Source: Hippopus hippopus
Taxonomy: Eukaryota; Mollusca; Bivalvia; Cardiida; Cardiidae
DNA: 64,000 bases
NCBI GenBank assembly: GCA_946811185.2
Contig: OX328102.1
Coordinates: 13,951,194-14,015,193 of the forward strand
Direction: 5' to 3'
The notes under the pieces were generated by a model. That model ran no database searches and was not told the DNA's origin. It saw only the letters and a list, made by a program, of their open reading frames with translations. The position numbers were made by a program, and so were the translations under genes. Below, piece by piece: positions 1 through 11,337 of this stretch; positions within the stretch are counted from its first letter, which is position 1; every line of letters starts with the position of its first letter.

Positions 1-1018
1 TCAAGAAATCTGATATTCGTAAATGGATCGGATTGAGTTTGAGAAAACTGCAATACTGTTAAAGAGGACCCTAAATCTAGCCTTCCATCAACATCAGTCA
101 CAGACAAAATCATCAAGGATGTAGAGCAGCATGTAAAACACGATCGTCAAGATACCGTCAGGAAAATAGCTGACACAATTAGTATTCTATATGAAAGTGT
201 CCAGGAGATTTTGACAAACAATATTGGAATGTCGCGTGTTTACGTAAGGTGGGTACCTCGACTATTGACGTCCGAGCCATTGGGGGTAAGGGTCGAAATC
301 TGTTAAGAAAGTTCAGAACGCGTTAGGGTAAAGGAGTCAAACTCTACTAATCGTATCGTATAACATGCGATGAAACATTGGTACACTTTAACTAGATTGA
401 ATCTGAACAACAAAGCAGTGTGTGGAAACATCAAACCTTGCCTTCCGCTGTTAAAGCCAAACTTTCTAAGTCAGTTGGTGAAGGTATGTGCATCACATTT
501 TTTTATTCTTTTTTCTTCTAAATCACGTTGTATCGATACATACTAGTCAATGCGGAGTTTATGCCCACATTATTCAAATAAATTTCACAAACACCATACG
601 AAAAAACAGTCACATGTCCTTCGGAGTGACGTCACTTTACACCAAGATAACGCCTTAGCTCACAAAGCCACACTTGTACAGGAAACTTTTGCGAAAACTG
701 AACATAGAAACACCAGACAACTCTCCCTTTAATTCAGTCTTGACCACTTGTGATCTTTGGCTAGTTCCTGTTTTGAACGATTCTCTACGTGGCTCGCGCA
801 ACGAGAGCAGAGAGGAACTAACCCTCACTATGACCGGGTCCTTGAGATTAAGGTCACGTGATGCGCTCGCGCACGTGTTTCGTGCATGGGATTCAAGAAT
901 GAATAAGTGCATAGAATTCGAAGAAGGTTACTTTCAAGAACAGGTTACATGCCAAGTTGTTTTTTGTAACAATATTCCGATACAGGCACTGGTCAACGTT
1001 CTTTCTGATCACCCCTCG
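1..1018 (+). mobile_element. Decayed mariner transposon, 3' part (copy 1)
   Basis: The reading frames are broken, but translation shows mariner transposase pieces in order: a helix-turn-helix segment (PSTSVTDKIIKDVEQ) and the WVPRLL motif near 245-270, a CDETLV catalytic block near 368-380 and an LHQDNALAHKATLVQE block near 630-690. The 3' end is an inverted-repeat end reading TTTCTGATCACCCCTCG, followed by the target TA at 1019-1020. The 5' end lies outside the window; the complete sister copy at 56387-57711 is 1325 bp, so about 300 bp are missing. Many stops and frameshifts make this a dead copy. Confidence 0.85.
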
Positions 1019-1140
1019 TACGATTCTGCATTACGTCATACGGCAGTGTCTAAAACGCAACGCGAACAAAAAGTCCGGAAGGGGCAGAATACTCCCCGCC
1101 TGATATCAGTAAATGATATCACAGAAAAGATATCTAATTA
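1019..1140 (+). repeat. Coding-like repeat split by mariner copy 1
   Basis: About 75 bp directly after the mariner TA nearly match 6764-6835. Both encode YDS(A/V)LRHTAVSKTQ followed by a basic KVRKGQN stretch. The 6.76-kb copy has no mariner at the equivalent TA, so it represents the empty site. I do not recognise the parent protein. Confidence 0.6.
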
Positions 1141-1474
1141 GCACCAGGAAGAAGCAACACACTTGCGACTTGTATACAAAGAAATATGATACTGATTCAA
1201 TGAAGAATCATAAACGATCAAGACTTGCAAATGGCTCCATTATGCCCAACAGCCGAAAAGCACAATCCAGCATTTGCAATCTTACTTCAAGACAGTGACT
1301 TGCTACAAACATACTGACTTGACTTCATACATGATACATAGCTTGACTAGAATGATAAAATGGTATGAAAATTACAAAAAGTTTTATATACATTTCAACT
1401 CCCTAATAATCACTAATACAGTCTTAGTATTGGCAGTTTCTTAATCATGTTTACTGCAGAAACTTATCACATGA
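1141..1474. other. No feature recognised
   Basis: AT-rich sequence between the mariner/coding repeat and the BEL/Pao integrase end. It could hold a decayed 3' LTR of the BEL/Pao element, but I see no matching copy at 5930-6450. Confidence 0.4.
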
Positions 1475-2118
1475 TTATGAGCTTTCTGCTAAAAGAATGA
1501 CTTCGCTGATGGGTCTAACATAGTGTACCATTTTGCCTTCCTTTGAAATGCGATCCTCGACAGACCTAATTTGCTTGTCACAATCACTTGGAAAGGTATT
1601 AGCAACAACACCCAAGGGCCAATTATTGCGATGAAGTTCTTTGTCGCGAAGTAAAATGATGTCACCGATTTTTAGATTTGGAACATTCTTTGTCCATTTT
1701 CGACGCGCTTGTAACGATTGCAAATAACCTTCGCGCCAGCGTTTCCAGAAAGCGGTTGACAAGATTTGGAAATGCTTCCATTGAGATTCGTAAACACGTA
1801 AAGAGAATCGCCCATCTCTTGCTTTCTGCGAGACCACCTCTCGTCTTTCGCGCTGAGACCATCCAAGGTCCAAAGGTATCTAATCCGACCGACGAGAAAG
1901 GTGGTCCAGGAGCAACTCTGTCCTTTGGCAAGTCTGCCATGCATTGGACTTGAAATTTACTCTGTAGTTTGCGGCAAGTAACGCAACAATTTTTGCTCCT
2001 ATGATCCAGTAGCCACCTGTTCGAATAGCTGATTCTGTTATAAGCCTGCCTTGATGATGTGTAACATAGTGGCTGCTTTTCTCTTCTTGGGATAAATTAA
2101 TATGATCGTATAGTGGAA
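1475..2118 (-). pseudogene. BEL/Pao integrase, C-terminal half, broken
   Basis: On the minus strand, pieces in three frames give the integrase of a BEL/Pao LTR retrotransposon. They start with a zinc-binding-side segment (ESAIRTGGYWIIGAK near 2035-1990), then MADLPKDRVAPGPPF and GLDTFGPW (integrase core start, 1940-1850). The C-terminal FWKRWREGYLQSLQ / GDIILLRD / NWPLGVV / YVRPISE pattern of the DUF5641-type tail follows (1760-1480). Most of the catalytic core between ESKRWAILFTC and FLETLARR is missing, so it cannot be active. It continues the RNase H gene at 2490-3424 once the 2119-2489 insertion is ignored. Confidence 0.8.
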
Positions 2119-2489
2119 TATGTTACTGTGGAGGAAAGAAACAGTCTGAAGGTAACGGACAATGTTTATTAACAACATAAATCCCTGCTCTATAATCCTA
2201 CGGGGTAAATACGACTACCCACAATATATGAGAAAACATCAGGGGAAAAGTTATCCCTGCTAAAATTAACAGCGACCGCTAACGCGGATCTATAATTCAA
2301 TAACCAATCTATCCTCCCCCTCTTTCCGGCAGAGCGTCTGCTTTTATATCCAAATTCTCTCAGGACGTCCCACCAAGACATTATTGTTGGTTATAGGAAT
2401 ATCGCAAACGTCCATTATTTGCTGCCGTATCAATATTCATAATACTCATTAATAAAATATGGTGATGGCTTAGACGCGTATTATGTTAC
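2119..2489 (-). mobile_element. 355-bp insertion (solo-LTR-like) in BEL/Pao
   Basis: A 355-bp body (2127-2481) is flanked by an exact 8-bp direct repeat TATGTTAC at 2119-2126 and 2482-2489. Removing the body and one repeat restores continuity of the BEL/Pao pol sequence on either side. Read on the minus strand it holds a TATAAAAG box near 2345 and an AATAAA signal near 2170, the order expected of an LTR. An alternative boundary would give a 370-bp LTR starting TGTAACA and ending AGTAACA without a clear target duplication. I see no terminal inverted repeats, so a MITE is less likely. Confidence 0.5.
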
Positions 2490-3424
2490 AGATGGACTTT
2501 GGCATGGAAATGGCTAACCAGCAGCCTTGAAAGGTACGAATGTTTGGGGATGATAATAGGGTGCTGCTGGCAATAATCGATATCGGCTTTACTCAGACGA
2601 CCTCCAATACGAAAAATATTTCGTTCATCAAGAAATGGACAGAGACTAGCGATCCTGTTCTTTGCTGGAAGCGATAAATGGGTCTCTAACATACCAATTT
2701 CATCCTTAAAGACATCTTTTTGCACCATCTGTATCAAGTAAACAAGCGTTTCCTCATCTTCAGAGACGCATCTTTTGGATATAGGTGTACCTGCTTTCTT
2801 GGCCTTGCATGCTCTTTTCAAAAAAGAGAAGGCTCTAACCAAAGATTTAAGAGTGGAAAACTTTTCAAATTTTGAAACAGTGCTTTGTGACACAACTGTT
2901 GATCTGGCTAGGATCTCTGGTCGGATTTCCTTATCCATCCCCTCGTCAACTAAAGTGAAAGAAGAGCTTGTTTTCTTCTTCTCGCTAGATGGCTTGTCTT
3001 TTAAAAAAGACGGTCCTGTAAACCACATACTTCTGGAAAGGTTGTCACATTCGGTCATACACCTCGTTCCGAAGTCTGCTGGGTTTCGTTCAGTGGATAC
3101 ATAGCGCCATTGGTCAGCCTTCGAGCATCGAAGAATTGCTTGCACTCTATTTGAAACGTAAGTATAAAATCGTCTGGTACGATTGTTCAAGTACCCAAGA
3201 ACTACTTTACTGTCCGAGTAGTACACTATGTCATCTGCTGAAATGTCTAACTGTTCAATAATGGTTTCAGCAATTTCTGTAGCCAAAACTGCGGCGCAGA
3301 GTTCTAAGCGTGGAATAGTAGTTCCTGCCGGAGGTGCGAGTTTGGATTTTCCCATGAGGATTATCTTGGGATCTGAACGAAGACGTCTTTGTGTACAAAC
3401 TCGCCATTCCAGCCAAGCCTGCAA
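2490..3424 (-). pseudogene. BEL/Pao RNase H domain to start of integrase
   Basis: Open for about 310 codons on the minus strand. The start is LMGKSKLAPPAGTTIPRLEL, the classic entry to the BEL/Pao RNase H. It then has YYSDSKVVLGYLNN (catalytic Asp), RFYTYVSNRV, NPADFGTR (catalytic Asp), a linker, and HPIIIPKHSYLSRLLVSHFHAKVH, the start of the integrase zinc-binding region. The upstream reverse transcriptase is absent: the frame opens right at a rearrangement breakpoint near 3366. Downstream it is cut by the 355-bp insertion. It is a pol fragment of a dead element, not a host gene. Confidence 0.85.
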
Positions 3425-3515
3425 CTAAAAGAGGAATTCTTTCAGCTGTCAGCAGCCTATTTGACCATCTAGGTTTCTTATCCCCCATAACTATTCAGGG
3501 AAGAATGAGAGAAAT
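3366..3515 (+). pseudogene. Inverted BEL/Pao RT fragment
   Basis: This 150-bp piece reads as BEL/Pao pol on the plus strand (VFVYKLAIPAKPATKRGILS and LFDHLGFLSPITIQGR), while both sides read as BEL/Pao on the minus strand. It is the RT-to-RNase H connecting region flipped in place. The rest of the RT (several hundred residues) is missing. Confidence 0.75.
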
Positions 3516-4561
3516 GACTGGCCACTTCTGGGGTGGGGATTTCAGACCTATCGTTAGGTATGTCACACTCTATCAGCCTAGGAATGTTCAAATGACAAGA
3601 GCCATCCAGGGTTTGAACCGAAAGATTTGTCGCTCGTCTTGCATGAATCTTAACATTGCCTCCACAAAGACGACAGGGAATATTTATGTGTTTCCCCCAC
3701 AAGCTTTAACTGATCAAACAACCCTGGGCTACCAAGGCTTTTATTGCTTTGATCATGAACCGCGTAAGTAACCACGAATTTTTCTGGCTGTTCAGGTATG
3801 AACACCTTAACCAAGATTGTTTTTGCACAACAACGTTCTACAAAATTTTTACCACATAAAGCAGTGCATTTTGACGAAATTTCAGAATTTCTGTCTTGGG
3901 GATTTTTACCACCCTCCCCGCCGTTATTTAAGGGAGTCGAAGGCTCCGTAACTTTAGAAATATGCATGGCAGTACAATGACTAATACAGTCGCGGAAAGA
4001 ATGAGAAGACTGATAACACCTATAACAAAGTTTCTCTTCTTTCAATATCTTTTTACGCTCCTCGATCGATTTTGCTCGAAATGCTCTGCATGAGTTAATA
4101 GGATGGCCTATACCATGTATGGGACAAGATTTGTCTTTACCAGTTTGTGATTTATTTACCACATCAATTTTAAACACTTTGACAGGTCTCTGCTTAGACT
4201 GTATTTGAGACTGCTTTTTATCAAGATTTCCAGCATTACCAGTACTTATCACTTGAAAACCTGGGTCATTGCAACGGACACTCAAGTCGCGAATAAAGGA
4301 GGCAAACTCTCCAAACGGAGGGTATGGAACACTATGCATTTGCTTATATTTTGCAACCCGGTCAAACCACTTTTGTTGCAACCCATATGGTAGTTTTTGC
4401 AATATTTGATTTACCCCAATAGAGGTATCAAATAAACCTAATAAAGCTTCATAATCTTGAACAAGTTTCATGGCCTCTATTTTATTCATAATGTCTGCTA
4501 AGTCATAGAGTAGGCCAAAGTCTTCCTGCTTTTCAATTTTAGGGAATTTCTCAATTTTCAA
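3516..4561 (-). pseudogene. BEL/Pao gag C-terminus and aspartic protease, truncated
   Basis: The minus-strand ORF of about 300 aa begins in the middle of gag. It carries a zinc-knuckle region with SCPIHGIGHPINSCRAFR, EERKKILKEEKLCYRCYQSS and HSFRDC, then the start of the retroviral-type protease (FVVTYAVHDQSNKSLG). After a frame change the protease C-terminal motif LDGSCHLNIPRLIEC followed by PNDRSEIPTPEVA is readable to about 3516. There the sequence breaks into the inverted RT fragment. It packages and matures retrotransposon particles in intact relatives; here it is broken by frameshifts and by the rearrangement. Confidence 0.8.
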
Positions 4562-5929
4562 TCTGAATGCGGACTCAACTCCGGTCTACCATGACGTTCA
4601 TTCAATCTTTCCCAAATTCTCAATATGGCAAAAGAAGGATTGCTTGGGTTTGCGTTTCTAAGACTTCTAGCCTGTTCAGATGACTTAGGACCTAAGTATT
4701 TAACTAATAAATCTAAGTACTCTTTTTCCGTTATACCAAGCTCACTAACAATATTCAAGAAACTTTGTTTCCATGTTTGAAAACACTCGGCTTGATCATT
4801 GAAATTGGTAAACCTTGTTATAAGAAGCTCCTTTTTTATCAGGTACTTGGAGAATTCTGCAATAAAACCAGGGCTATCAGGAGCACAGTTTCCTGGCCTC
4901 ATTGCAGAATGCAATACGGTATTTTCAGTGGTCATATTACCTCTTACAGGTAAATGGTGAGTGACTTCAACAGACTTTTCTAATTGAAAATCATCTGGAG
5001 CATTTTTGCAAATATGTTGATACTCTGGTGCATGTGGTGAAAGATTAGTCTCAATGGGCAGTGGGTTATTAATGTTCTGTTTCACATATGATTGCGTGCG
5101 TTGCACTTTTGTTCTGATGAGGGATGACTTTGATGAATTCGATATAACTTCAGCATCTTCTTCTTCCGCTAGAACTTGGAACTTTGCTTCTGCGATTGCC
5201 AGTTCCTTTTTTGCATCAAGCAGTTCCCTTTCTAGCTTGACATCTTGTTTTGCTTTTTCAAGCTCTGCTTGTCTTAGCTTGAACGTTTTGTCTTAGCTTG
5301 AACGTTTTGTCTTTGGTCGCGAATTCGAGTTTCACTCTTGCCGCCTCAACCTTTACCTTTTGTCTTGCGAGACTTGAGACGTCTGATGGTGCTTCATTTG
5401 ATTTTCTTTCCATACTCTTAACGCTTTTGGACACAGATGGACACTTGTCCTTTATCGGTGGTTTATCTTCTGATGTAAGCTTTTCTTCAGACAGCGGTTT
5501 GTCCTTCTTGAGATTCATGTCAATTTTTTGGGTGTTGAAAAATATTTTGTCGAACACTTTGTTCACTTCAGTTTCAGCGTAAGACTTTTCGCAGTCTGTT
5601 ATTTCCCATGAATGTCTCTCCAGGTATTCTACAAAACTGTAATGTTCTCGTCTGTATTCTTCGCCTAATTTGTAGAGGACTTCCCTTGCTAGACGGAAGT
5701 CTTGAATTGTCTCACAGATGTCAGTGTTTCTAATCTGCTCATCGATTCTTTCTTCAATGGCACGTATTCTGTTTCTGTGCCAATGTATCCAGCTTGTAAC
5801 ATATTCTTCTCCCTTCTCTGTTGGTTGCCTCTGGCGTTTGTCACACAATTCCATCCCAGGCCCTTTGGTTGCTTTAATGGCATCACCATTCTCTCCTGGA
5901 CAAGAACCTTCCATGGAATTCTTTGACAT
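4558..5929 (-). pseudogene. BEL/Pao gag N-terminal region (coiled coil), frameshifted
   Basis: The 5' part (5929-5258) encodes a charged, Lys/Glu-rich protein with heptad-like helices. The 3' part (5106-4558) encodes the DUF1759-type gag segment (RFTNFNDQAECFQTWKQSF and YLDLLVKYLGPKSSEQARSL). The two are out of frame because of a 19-bp tandem duplication (GTCTTAGCTTGAACGTTTT, about 5272-5312). Without it the coiled coil would run straight into the downstream frame. Start chosen at the ATG at 5929; no 5' LTR is recognisable upstream. Confidence 0.75.
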
Positions 5930-6660
5930 GACTCCAGGATTTTTTACTATTCTGCCTCACAGTGAACACAACAATGTAGACAAATAGATAACGGAATTTA
6001 TTGACCAGATTGTGACATCGTAACCTGGAGTCCTGATAACCCGTAAAAACTGAAAGTACAAAAAAAATAGCATTTTAGATCAAAGGCGCAACACTAGTAC
6101 CTCATTCTCTCATGAAGCGAGCATTAGAGTCAAGATCAGTATGCATATATGTGCAGTCTGATCCTTGTCCATAATTCTCCCAAGGCAGCCTGATCCTAGC
6201 ATACACTTCAGTCTGAACCCGGTCTACAATGCTTCCAAAGCAGTCCGATCCCGATCTACACCCGTCAACTGCAGAAAAAGGGCGCCAGGATCAGCATAGA
6301 AAAGGTAAAATAATAATTAAAATGACCATTGTCTATCAATACTGCTTAAGAATGAGACAATCTGAACACAAAACAACCTGAACCAGTGGTTCCCTTTGCC
6401 ATATTTTGCATTTGATCTACTCAAATTAAGCTTTTCCACATCAATTTCCTACTCAAGACTAAGAGCATAGTCGGAGCAATTTGATCTAGCCATATCGAGT
6501 CGATAAAGAACATCATCAACACTACCCAGCTTGATATTATGGCGAAGCAGTCGGGTACGAAACCCGCAAGGTACGAATGAACAGTTAGCAAAACTAACCA
6601 CAGGGCTGATATTTTGATAAACCCATGGGTTAAAACATAGACAAAGCATTAAGGCATCAA
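5930..6660. other. Intergenic, dispersed GATC-rich hairpin motifs
   Basis: No gene seen. At 6126-6275 three to four degraded copies of a short motif related to AGATCAGACTGCAC (GTGCAGTCTGATCCTTG, CAGCCTGATCCTAGC, CAGTCCGATCCCGATCTACA) occur in a row. The same motif recurs elsewhere in the window. Confidence 0.5.
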
Positions 6661-6664
6661 AAAG

Positions 6665-6905
6665 CATGGGAATTACTTACATCCTGGTGCAGAGAGAGGC
6701 CAAACATTCACTAAAATACGATAAATGGAAACAGCGACGTGCTGAAGGAAAACGTTCTATGTACGATTCTGTATTACGTCATACGGCAGTGTCTAAAACG
6801 CAACCCGAACGAAAAGTCCGGAAGGGGCAGAATATCTATAACATGCTAGTCGAGTATTTTGGGATAATGTTTCAGGATATCATTTTCTCACGTCTAGATA
6901 TGAGG
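6665..6905 (+). repeat. Coding-like repeat, copy without mariner
   Basis: Open frame with a basic sequence (YDKWKQRRAEGKRSMYDSVL) continuing into the segment shared with 1019-1092. The TA used by mariner copy 1 is uninterrupted here (6765-6766). Parent element unknown. Confidence 0.5.
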
Positions 6906-6951
6906 ACTTTACAAAAAAAAAGTAATAATTAATTAAAACTATTCAACCTCG

Positions 6952-7995
6952 GTGTTGTACAAATACAAAATTTTGTATTTACGCGATATTTTTCCAACGA
7001 ATGTCAACTCTAGAACTGCTTATACATTAAGAAATGCTCATAATATCGATGTAGTTGGCTGTCGCACTGAGCTGTTTGCAAGTTCCTTTATTCCTTCTGC
7101 TGTCTCCCTTTGGAATGAACTCCCGGATGATATCAAATCCATAACATCGATTTCACTTTTCAAATCTCGCATTTTACAACGTTTCGCTGCGTCACCTGTA
7201 CCGCGACATTATCGTGTAGGACAGAGGAGACTATCTGTTTTACACACAAGAATCCGGAATAATTGCAGTAATTTGAACTTCGATCTTTATTCGAACCACA
7301 TATCACCGTTCCCTACTTGTAGTTGTGGATACATTGCTGAAGACGCCGAACACTTCCTTTTTCGGTGTCCTAATTTCACTGAACCGCGTATTAAATTGTT
7401 TCGAGAATTACGGCGTTTTCACCCACTTTCTCTACAGCTCCTACTGTTTGGATCTGACAACCTCGATTATGGTGAAAATTCTTTTATATTTAAATCAGTT
7501 CAAAATTTTATAAGGGATACAAAGAGGTTTGATAAATAGTTTGCTATGCAGCACCAAAAACCCGATATGCCCTCCTACCGACTGACACCAAGTTTTTCTC
7601 TCCCACCATTTAGATGTTCTTTCACAGGTAATATCTGTCATCTTTTTTCCCCTTCTATTCAATATAATGTTACTATTGATATTCCCAACATGCTTTTAAT
7701 GTCTTACAGTTTATTTATTGTCAGTTAAAAAAATCTTCTCTACATCTGGAACAAAACTGTCTTCAGTCATATTCTGTGAAAAAAAAAAAAAAACAACTTA
7801 TATTTAGGATATTCTCCTCTTGTTTTCTCTCTTGAAGACTGTTATACCATGTATGTTCAATAAGGGGATGGCCGAATCTAAGTTGCGAGAACTTGTGGCC
7901 AAACCCTTTTGTCTTATTTGTATTGTATGTAAATATGTATTCTATGTAAGTATTTGTAAATAATGACAATAAAATATGTTTAAACTAAACTACAA
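6952..7995 (+). mobile_element. 5'-truncated jockey/CR1-like LINE, ORF2 C-terminus and 3' UTR
   Basis: The frame 6952-7539 has no start codon of its own and is the region after the RT. It has the conserved block SFIPSAVSLWNELPDDIK, then LSVLHTRIRNNCSNLN and the C-terminal Cys/His motif CSCGYIAEDAEHFLFRC, closely parallel to the end of the LINE ORF2 at 16475-18085. The 3' UTR ends near 7995 with AATAAAATATGTTTAAACTA, the same tail found in the other LINE (16005-16030) and in a SINE. 5' truncation is usual for target-primed retrotransposition. Confidence 0.85.
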
Positions 7996-8089
7996 ATGTA
8001 TACTTTTTCTCACAACTTTTTTAAACAACTGAAGAATTAAAATAACAGGTGTATTTCTAAGCATTCGCTGCTAATACGAATCTGTAAGA

Positions 8090-8316
8090 GGGTGATTGAT
8101 TGTACTGGAGTTTAGCGCCGTTTAAACAGCTTAGGTCATATCACGGCGGACAGTGCACCTACGCATGTTTTTCCTGGCTTTCTCACATCAGTACTGACAC
8201 AACTTTCTTTCCAAGTCATTGAATACTTTTCTCACATGCATCAGAGGTGAGAGGCGAAAAATCACCTGAAAAAAGTTTGCCTCAGTCGGGTATCGAGGCG
8301 ACTTGTACCAAACATC
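8090..8316 (-). mobile_element. tRNA-headed SINE (family B), degraded
   Basis: On the minus strand it matches the body of the SINE copies at 14785-15065 and 48660-48965: a CTCTCACCTCTGATG-type core, a GTGAGAAAAGT stretch, then TGGAAAGAAAGTTGTGTCAG and the AGGTGCACTGTCCGCCGTGATAT end. The tRNA-like head is hardly recognisable. Confidence 0.6.
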
Positions 8317-9170
8317 TTGTCTCAAAACGAAGGTAGCTTTAGGTTTCTCTCTGATTTTCAAAGTATAAATTATATTTTAAGTGAGGATAAAAAGATTGAA
8401 AATAAAGGTGAGGGGTAGGCCTAAAGGCGGTAATATAGAGGGGGCGTATCGGCCTTAATCGGTTTTAAGTTTGCATGGATACATTGTAAATCTGTTAAAT
8501 TGTAGAAAACAAGTGTAACGTTTTTAAAGTTCTGCTTATTAAGTAAAGTGACATTTGCGAATGATTTTAAAAGAACGTTTAAATTGTGCATTTAACAAAT
8601 ACTATATACCATATTTTACATGTGCATTTTAAACATCTTATTTATTGTTGTGAATTATTAATTATGTTGATGCTATTTCATACCTTTACAAATTTCATCT
8701 TCAGTACCTCCTTTTACCAGTACAATTATAAACATCTGTATCCCTCAGTAGGCCTCCTAATCCCGTCTCCTGGATAGGTGTTAAATTAAATCTAGCATGC
8801 GTTCAGAGAACACACCATGCCTACATAGCAATCCTTTTTTAAAGAATAAGGGAGTGGGGAGCAAGATTGATTTTTCAAGAAGACTTGATAGATAACGTTT
8901 TCGATGAAATACATTGCTTTTGACGTGATTGTTGTCGATTCAAATTTTATCCAAGGATATAGACTACATGTATTTAAAAAAAATCCCACTAAAGAGTTAG
9001 TTACCAGCATTTACCATTGCAAGTCAACTCATTTGGGGATGAAAATAAATTATCAAGTAAATATTTAAACAAAAATGATAAGGTAAACAAATATATTAAC
9101 TTGGAAAATGCAATCAGTTTTCTAAAATATGAACGCGTATATTTTTTTTGTACAGAAACGGGTATGGTTA
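8317..9170. other. No feature recognised
   Basis: AT-rich sequence without coding potential or a repeat I can place. Confidence 0.4.
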
Positions 9171-9171
9171 T

Positions 9172-9245
9172 ACACACCCCCCCCACACACACACACACGC
9201 GCGCGCGCGCACTTGCAAATGTCTGTGCACGTGCGCGCGCCATAG
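9172..9245. repeat. Compound microsatellite (CA)n(CG)n
   Basis: A run of C, then ACAC repeats and GCGC repeats, with a second short GTGCGCGCGC run at 9230-9240. Alternating purine-pyrimidine DNA able to form Z-DNA. Confidence 0.85.
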
Positions 9246-9268
9246 ATACCTATATATTTTGGTTTCTA

Positions 9269-9660
9269 TGTGACTTAAAATATATGAATTATAATTTAAA
9301 TGATATGTATTTAAAAGCATGAGCTTTTTTAAAACGAAACCGAATAGCAATAGATATAATTTTCATCCTGTGTCAGTTTTAAGATTTACACTCATATACT
9401 TTTCAGAAAAATATCACTTTACTGAAATTACCATATTTTTGTCCATGACGTCAATTCAGTAGTGTATGACTTAAAATACATGAATTATAATTTAAATGAT
9501 ATGTATTTAAAATCATGAGCTTTTTTAAAACGAAACCGAATAGCAATAGATATAATTTTCAACCTGTGTCAGTTTTAAGATTTACACTCGTATACTTTTC
9601 AGAAAAATGTCACTTTACTGAACTTACCATATTTTGTCCATGACGTCAATTCAGTAGTAT
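9269..9660. repeat. Tandem duplication, about 197-bp unit
   Basis: Unit 1 (about 9269-9464) and unit 2 (about 9465-9660) are nearly identical: TGACTTAAAATAYATGAATT through TTTGTCCATGACGTCAATTC and AGTAG. A handful of substitutions indicates a fairly recent duplication. No coding content. Confidence 0.85.
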
Positions 9661-9661
9661 T

Positions 9662-9880
9662 GCATCACCAATTTTTGCCGTTTACGGTTGCCATGACGGT
9701 TAAACTTTTGCTTCCTATTCTTCAAGGAAGATCTGTAACCATTTTCTGATTATTCACACAGATAAAGAAATTATTCAACTTCATGTTTACATATCCATAA
9801 GAGTATTCAGCACTTTTCCTGTGGAAATAATTCAACTTTTCCTGGGGTACTATCAAAAGGTTCACTGTACGATCAGCTGC
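9662..9880 (+). repeat. Left arm of 219-bp inverted repeat pair
   Basis: Reverse complement of 13789-14007 with a few mismatches. It starts GCATCACCAATTTTTGCCG and ends GTACGATCAGCTGC. The two arms enclose about 3.9 kb. They may be the ends of a decayed DNA transposon or two opposed copies of one repeat; no flanking target duplication is evident. Confidence 0.8.
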
Positions 9881-10799
9881 CCACTGGGTTTTTTTCGCTG
9901 TACAGTTAGCTGTGATTTTCTGAACAGGCATATAACGAGATATTTTTACATTGACATTATTATTTCATGTATTGAACATGTAGTGAAGATAAGTTTCATT
10001 TCAGATTAAGGAGTGTCGTAAGAAGGGGCAAAGAATGTAGGGATGGGGGTTCTTAAGTTGCTCGGGATGAGTGTCTTAGATCCTAATCCGAACCTCTTGG
10101 GTTCCATTTCCACCTTAAGCATTGTGTTAGTCCACAGATCGTTCATATAATATCGTCTATATACGATTCCTGGTTAGTCGTGGAAGTGTTCTTTGACAAA
10201 CACGTTACAGCCACTTACAGCTGAAACCCAGTAAAGTCACGAATAAGTAAACTGTCACCATTGATAACAAGAAATATCTTTCAAAAAGATAGACAGCGGA
10301 AATTTGCCCGCAAATAGGCAGGGGCCCCTAGAATAAAACTGTCTACTTTTTTTACCATTTACAAACGTATATTTATTCATTTGTTATCAGTACCAAAAAA
10401 TAAGGCACAAAACCAAAACATTAAGCTACTCCTAACAAGCGTGGGGAAACCTCGGGCGATGCGTAGAGGTAGCTATACAGATGAGATGTGATTTCGGGAT
10501 GGGCAGTGTTTGAGCTTGTGATGCATTTTATGAGATCATATTTAAACAAACTTGTACCGTGACATGATATCCGGTTTTATACGAGGTGCAGTGAGAAAGT
10601 TCCCGAGCTATCGCTGTATGAAAGAAACTTGTAACGTTCAGTGTATATAAAATTTCATACATTACACATCTGGTCAAGTTTTCGCACATTTCCTTCAAAA
10701 ACAAATGTAAATCGACCCATTTCTCATCAATAAATTATTTAAAGAACAATTAGAATTCCCGTTTTAACCAATTCAATGGGCTTGCTGGTATACTTTGTT
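9881..10799. other. Decayed repeats, possible mariner-type end
   Basis: No gene. At 10578-10605 ACGAGGTGCAGTGAGAAAGT resembles a mariner-class terminal repeat, but no partner end or transposase is visible. Confidence 0.35.
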
Positions 10800-11036
10800 G
10801 TAAGTGATGTCCGTGGTTGTGGGGTAGAGCGTCGGTCCCGTAACCAAAAGGTCCCGAAACCAAAAGGTCCCGAGTTCGAGACCCGGGAGCGGGTGTAAAC
10901 TTTGGGATCCTTCATGGGCCCACACATTCGGCACGAGTACTGGTGTAGTTCCCAGGAAGCAGAATCGAGAGAGATTAGTATAAGTTGTAAGAACTTGTTT
11001 CCGATCGATGTAAAATAAATATGTTTAAACTAACTA
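10800..11036 (+). mobile_element. tRNA-derived SINE (family A)
   Basis: The head has pol III promoter-like boxes: box A TGGGGTAGAGCG near 10823 and box B GTCCCGAGTTCGAGACCC near 10865. The body is TTCCCAGGAAGCAGAATCGA then AGATTAGTATAAGTTGTAAG. The 3' end, AATAAATATGTTTAAACTAA, is shared with the LINE tails at 7970-7995 and 16005-16030. This suggests that the LINE machinery mobilises the SINE. A fragment of the same SINE sits in both TIRs of the Polinton. Confidence 0.8.
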
Positions 11037-11337
11037 AACTACTGTGTTGTATTTCGTGAAAAAAGATGCAAGCTTGGACGTTCCATCAGAAATAAACATC
11101 TTGCGATTTTTACATCATACTTTAAACAATAACAGCGCTATTCTAAATTTAGGCGACGGAATGAGGAAAAAATAGTGCAAAAAATACCGACGTTAGCTGA
11201 ATTTACAGCGATTAATGATCGCTGTATGAAAGCTTGGATGATCCCTACAGATCTGTGGAAGTTTTTTTTTTTCCTATCGGTGTTTCAAAATAAATCTTGA
11301 TTTAAGGACAAAAATAGATCCACAGGTATAATGCCCC

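Noticed and set aside
10578..11270. Second mariner-type element around SINE A
   Set aside because: Only one end-like motif (ACGAGGTGCAGTGAGAAAGT) and a repeated ATCGCTGTATGAAAG are visible; no partner end or transposase.
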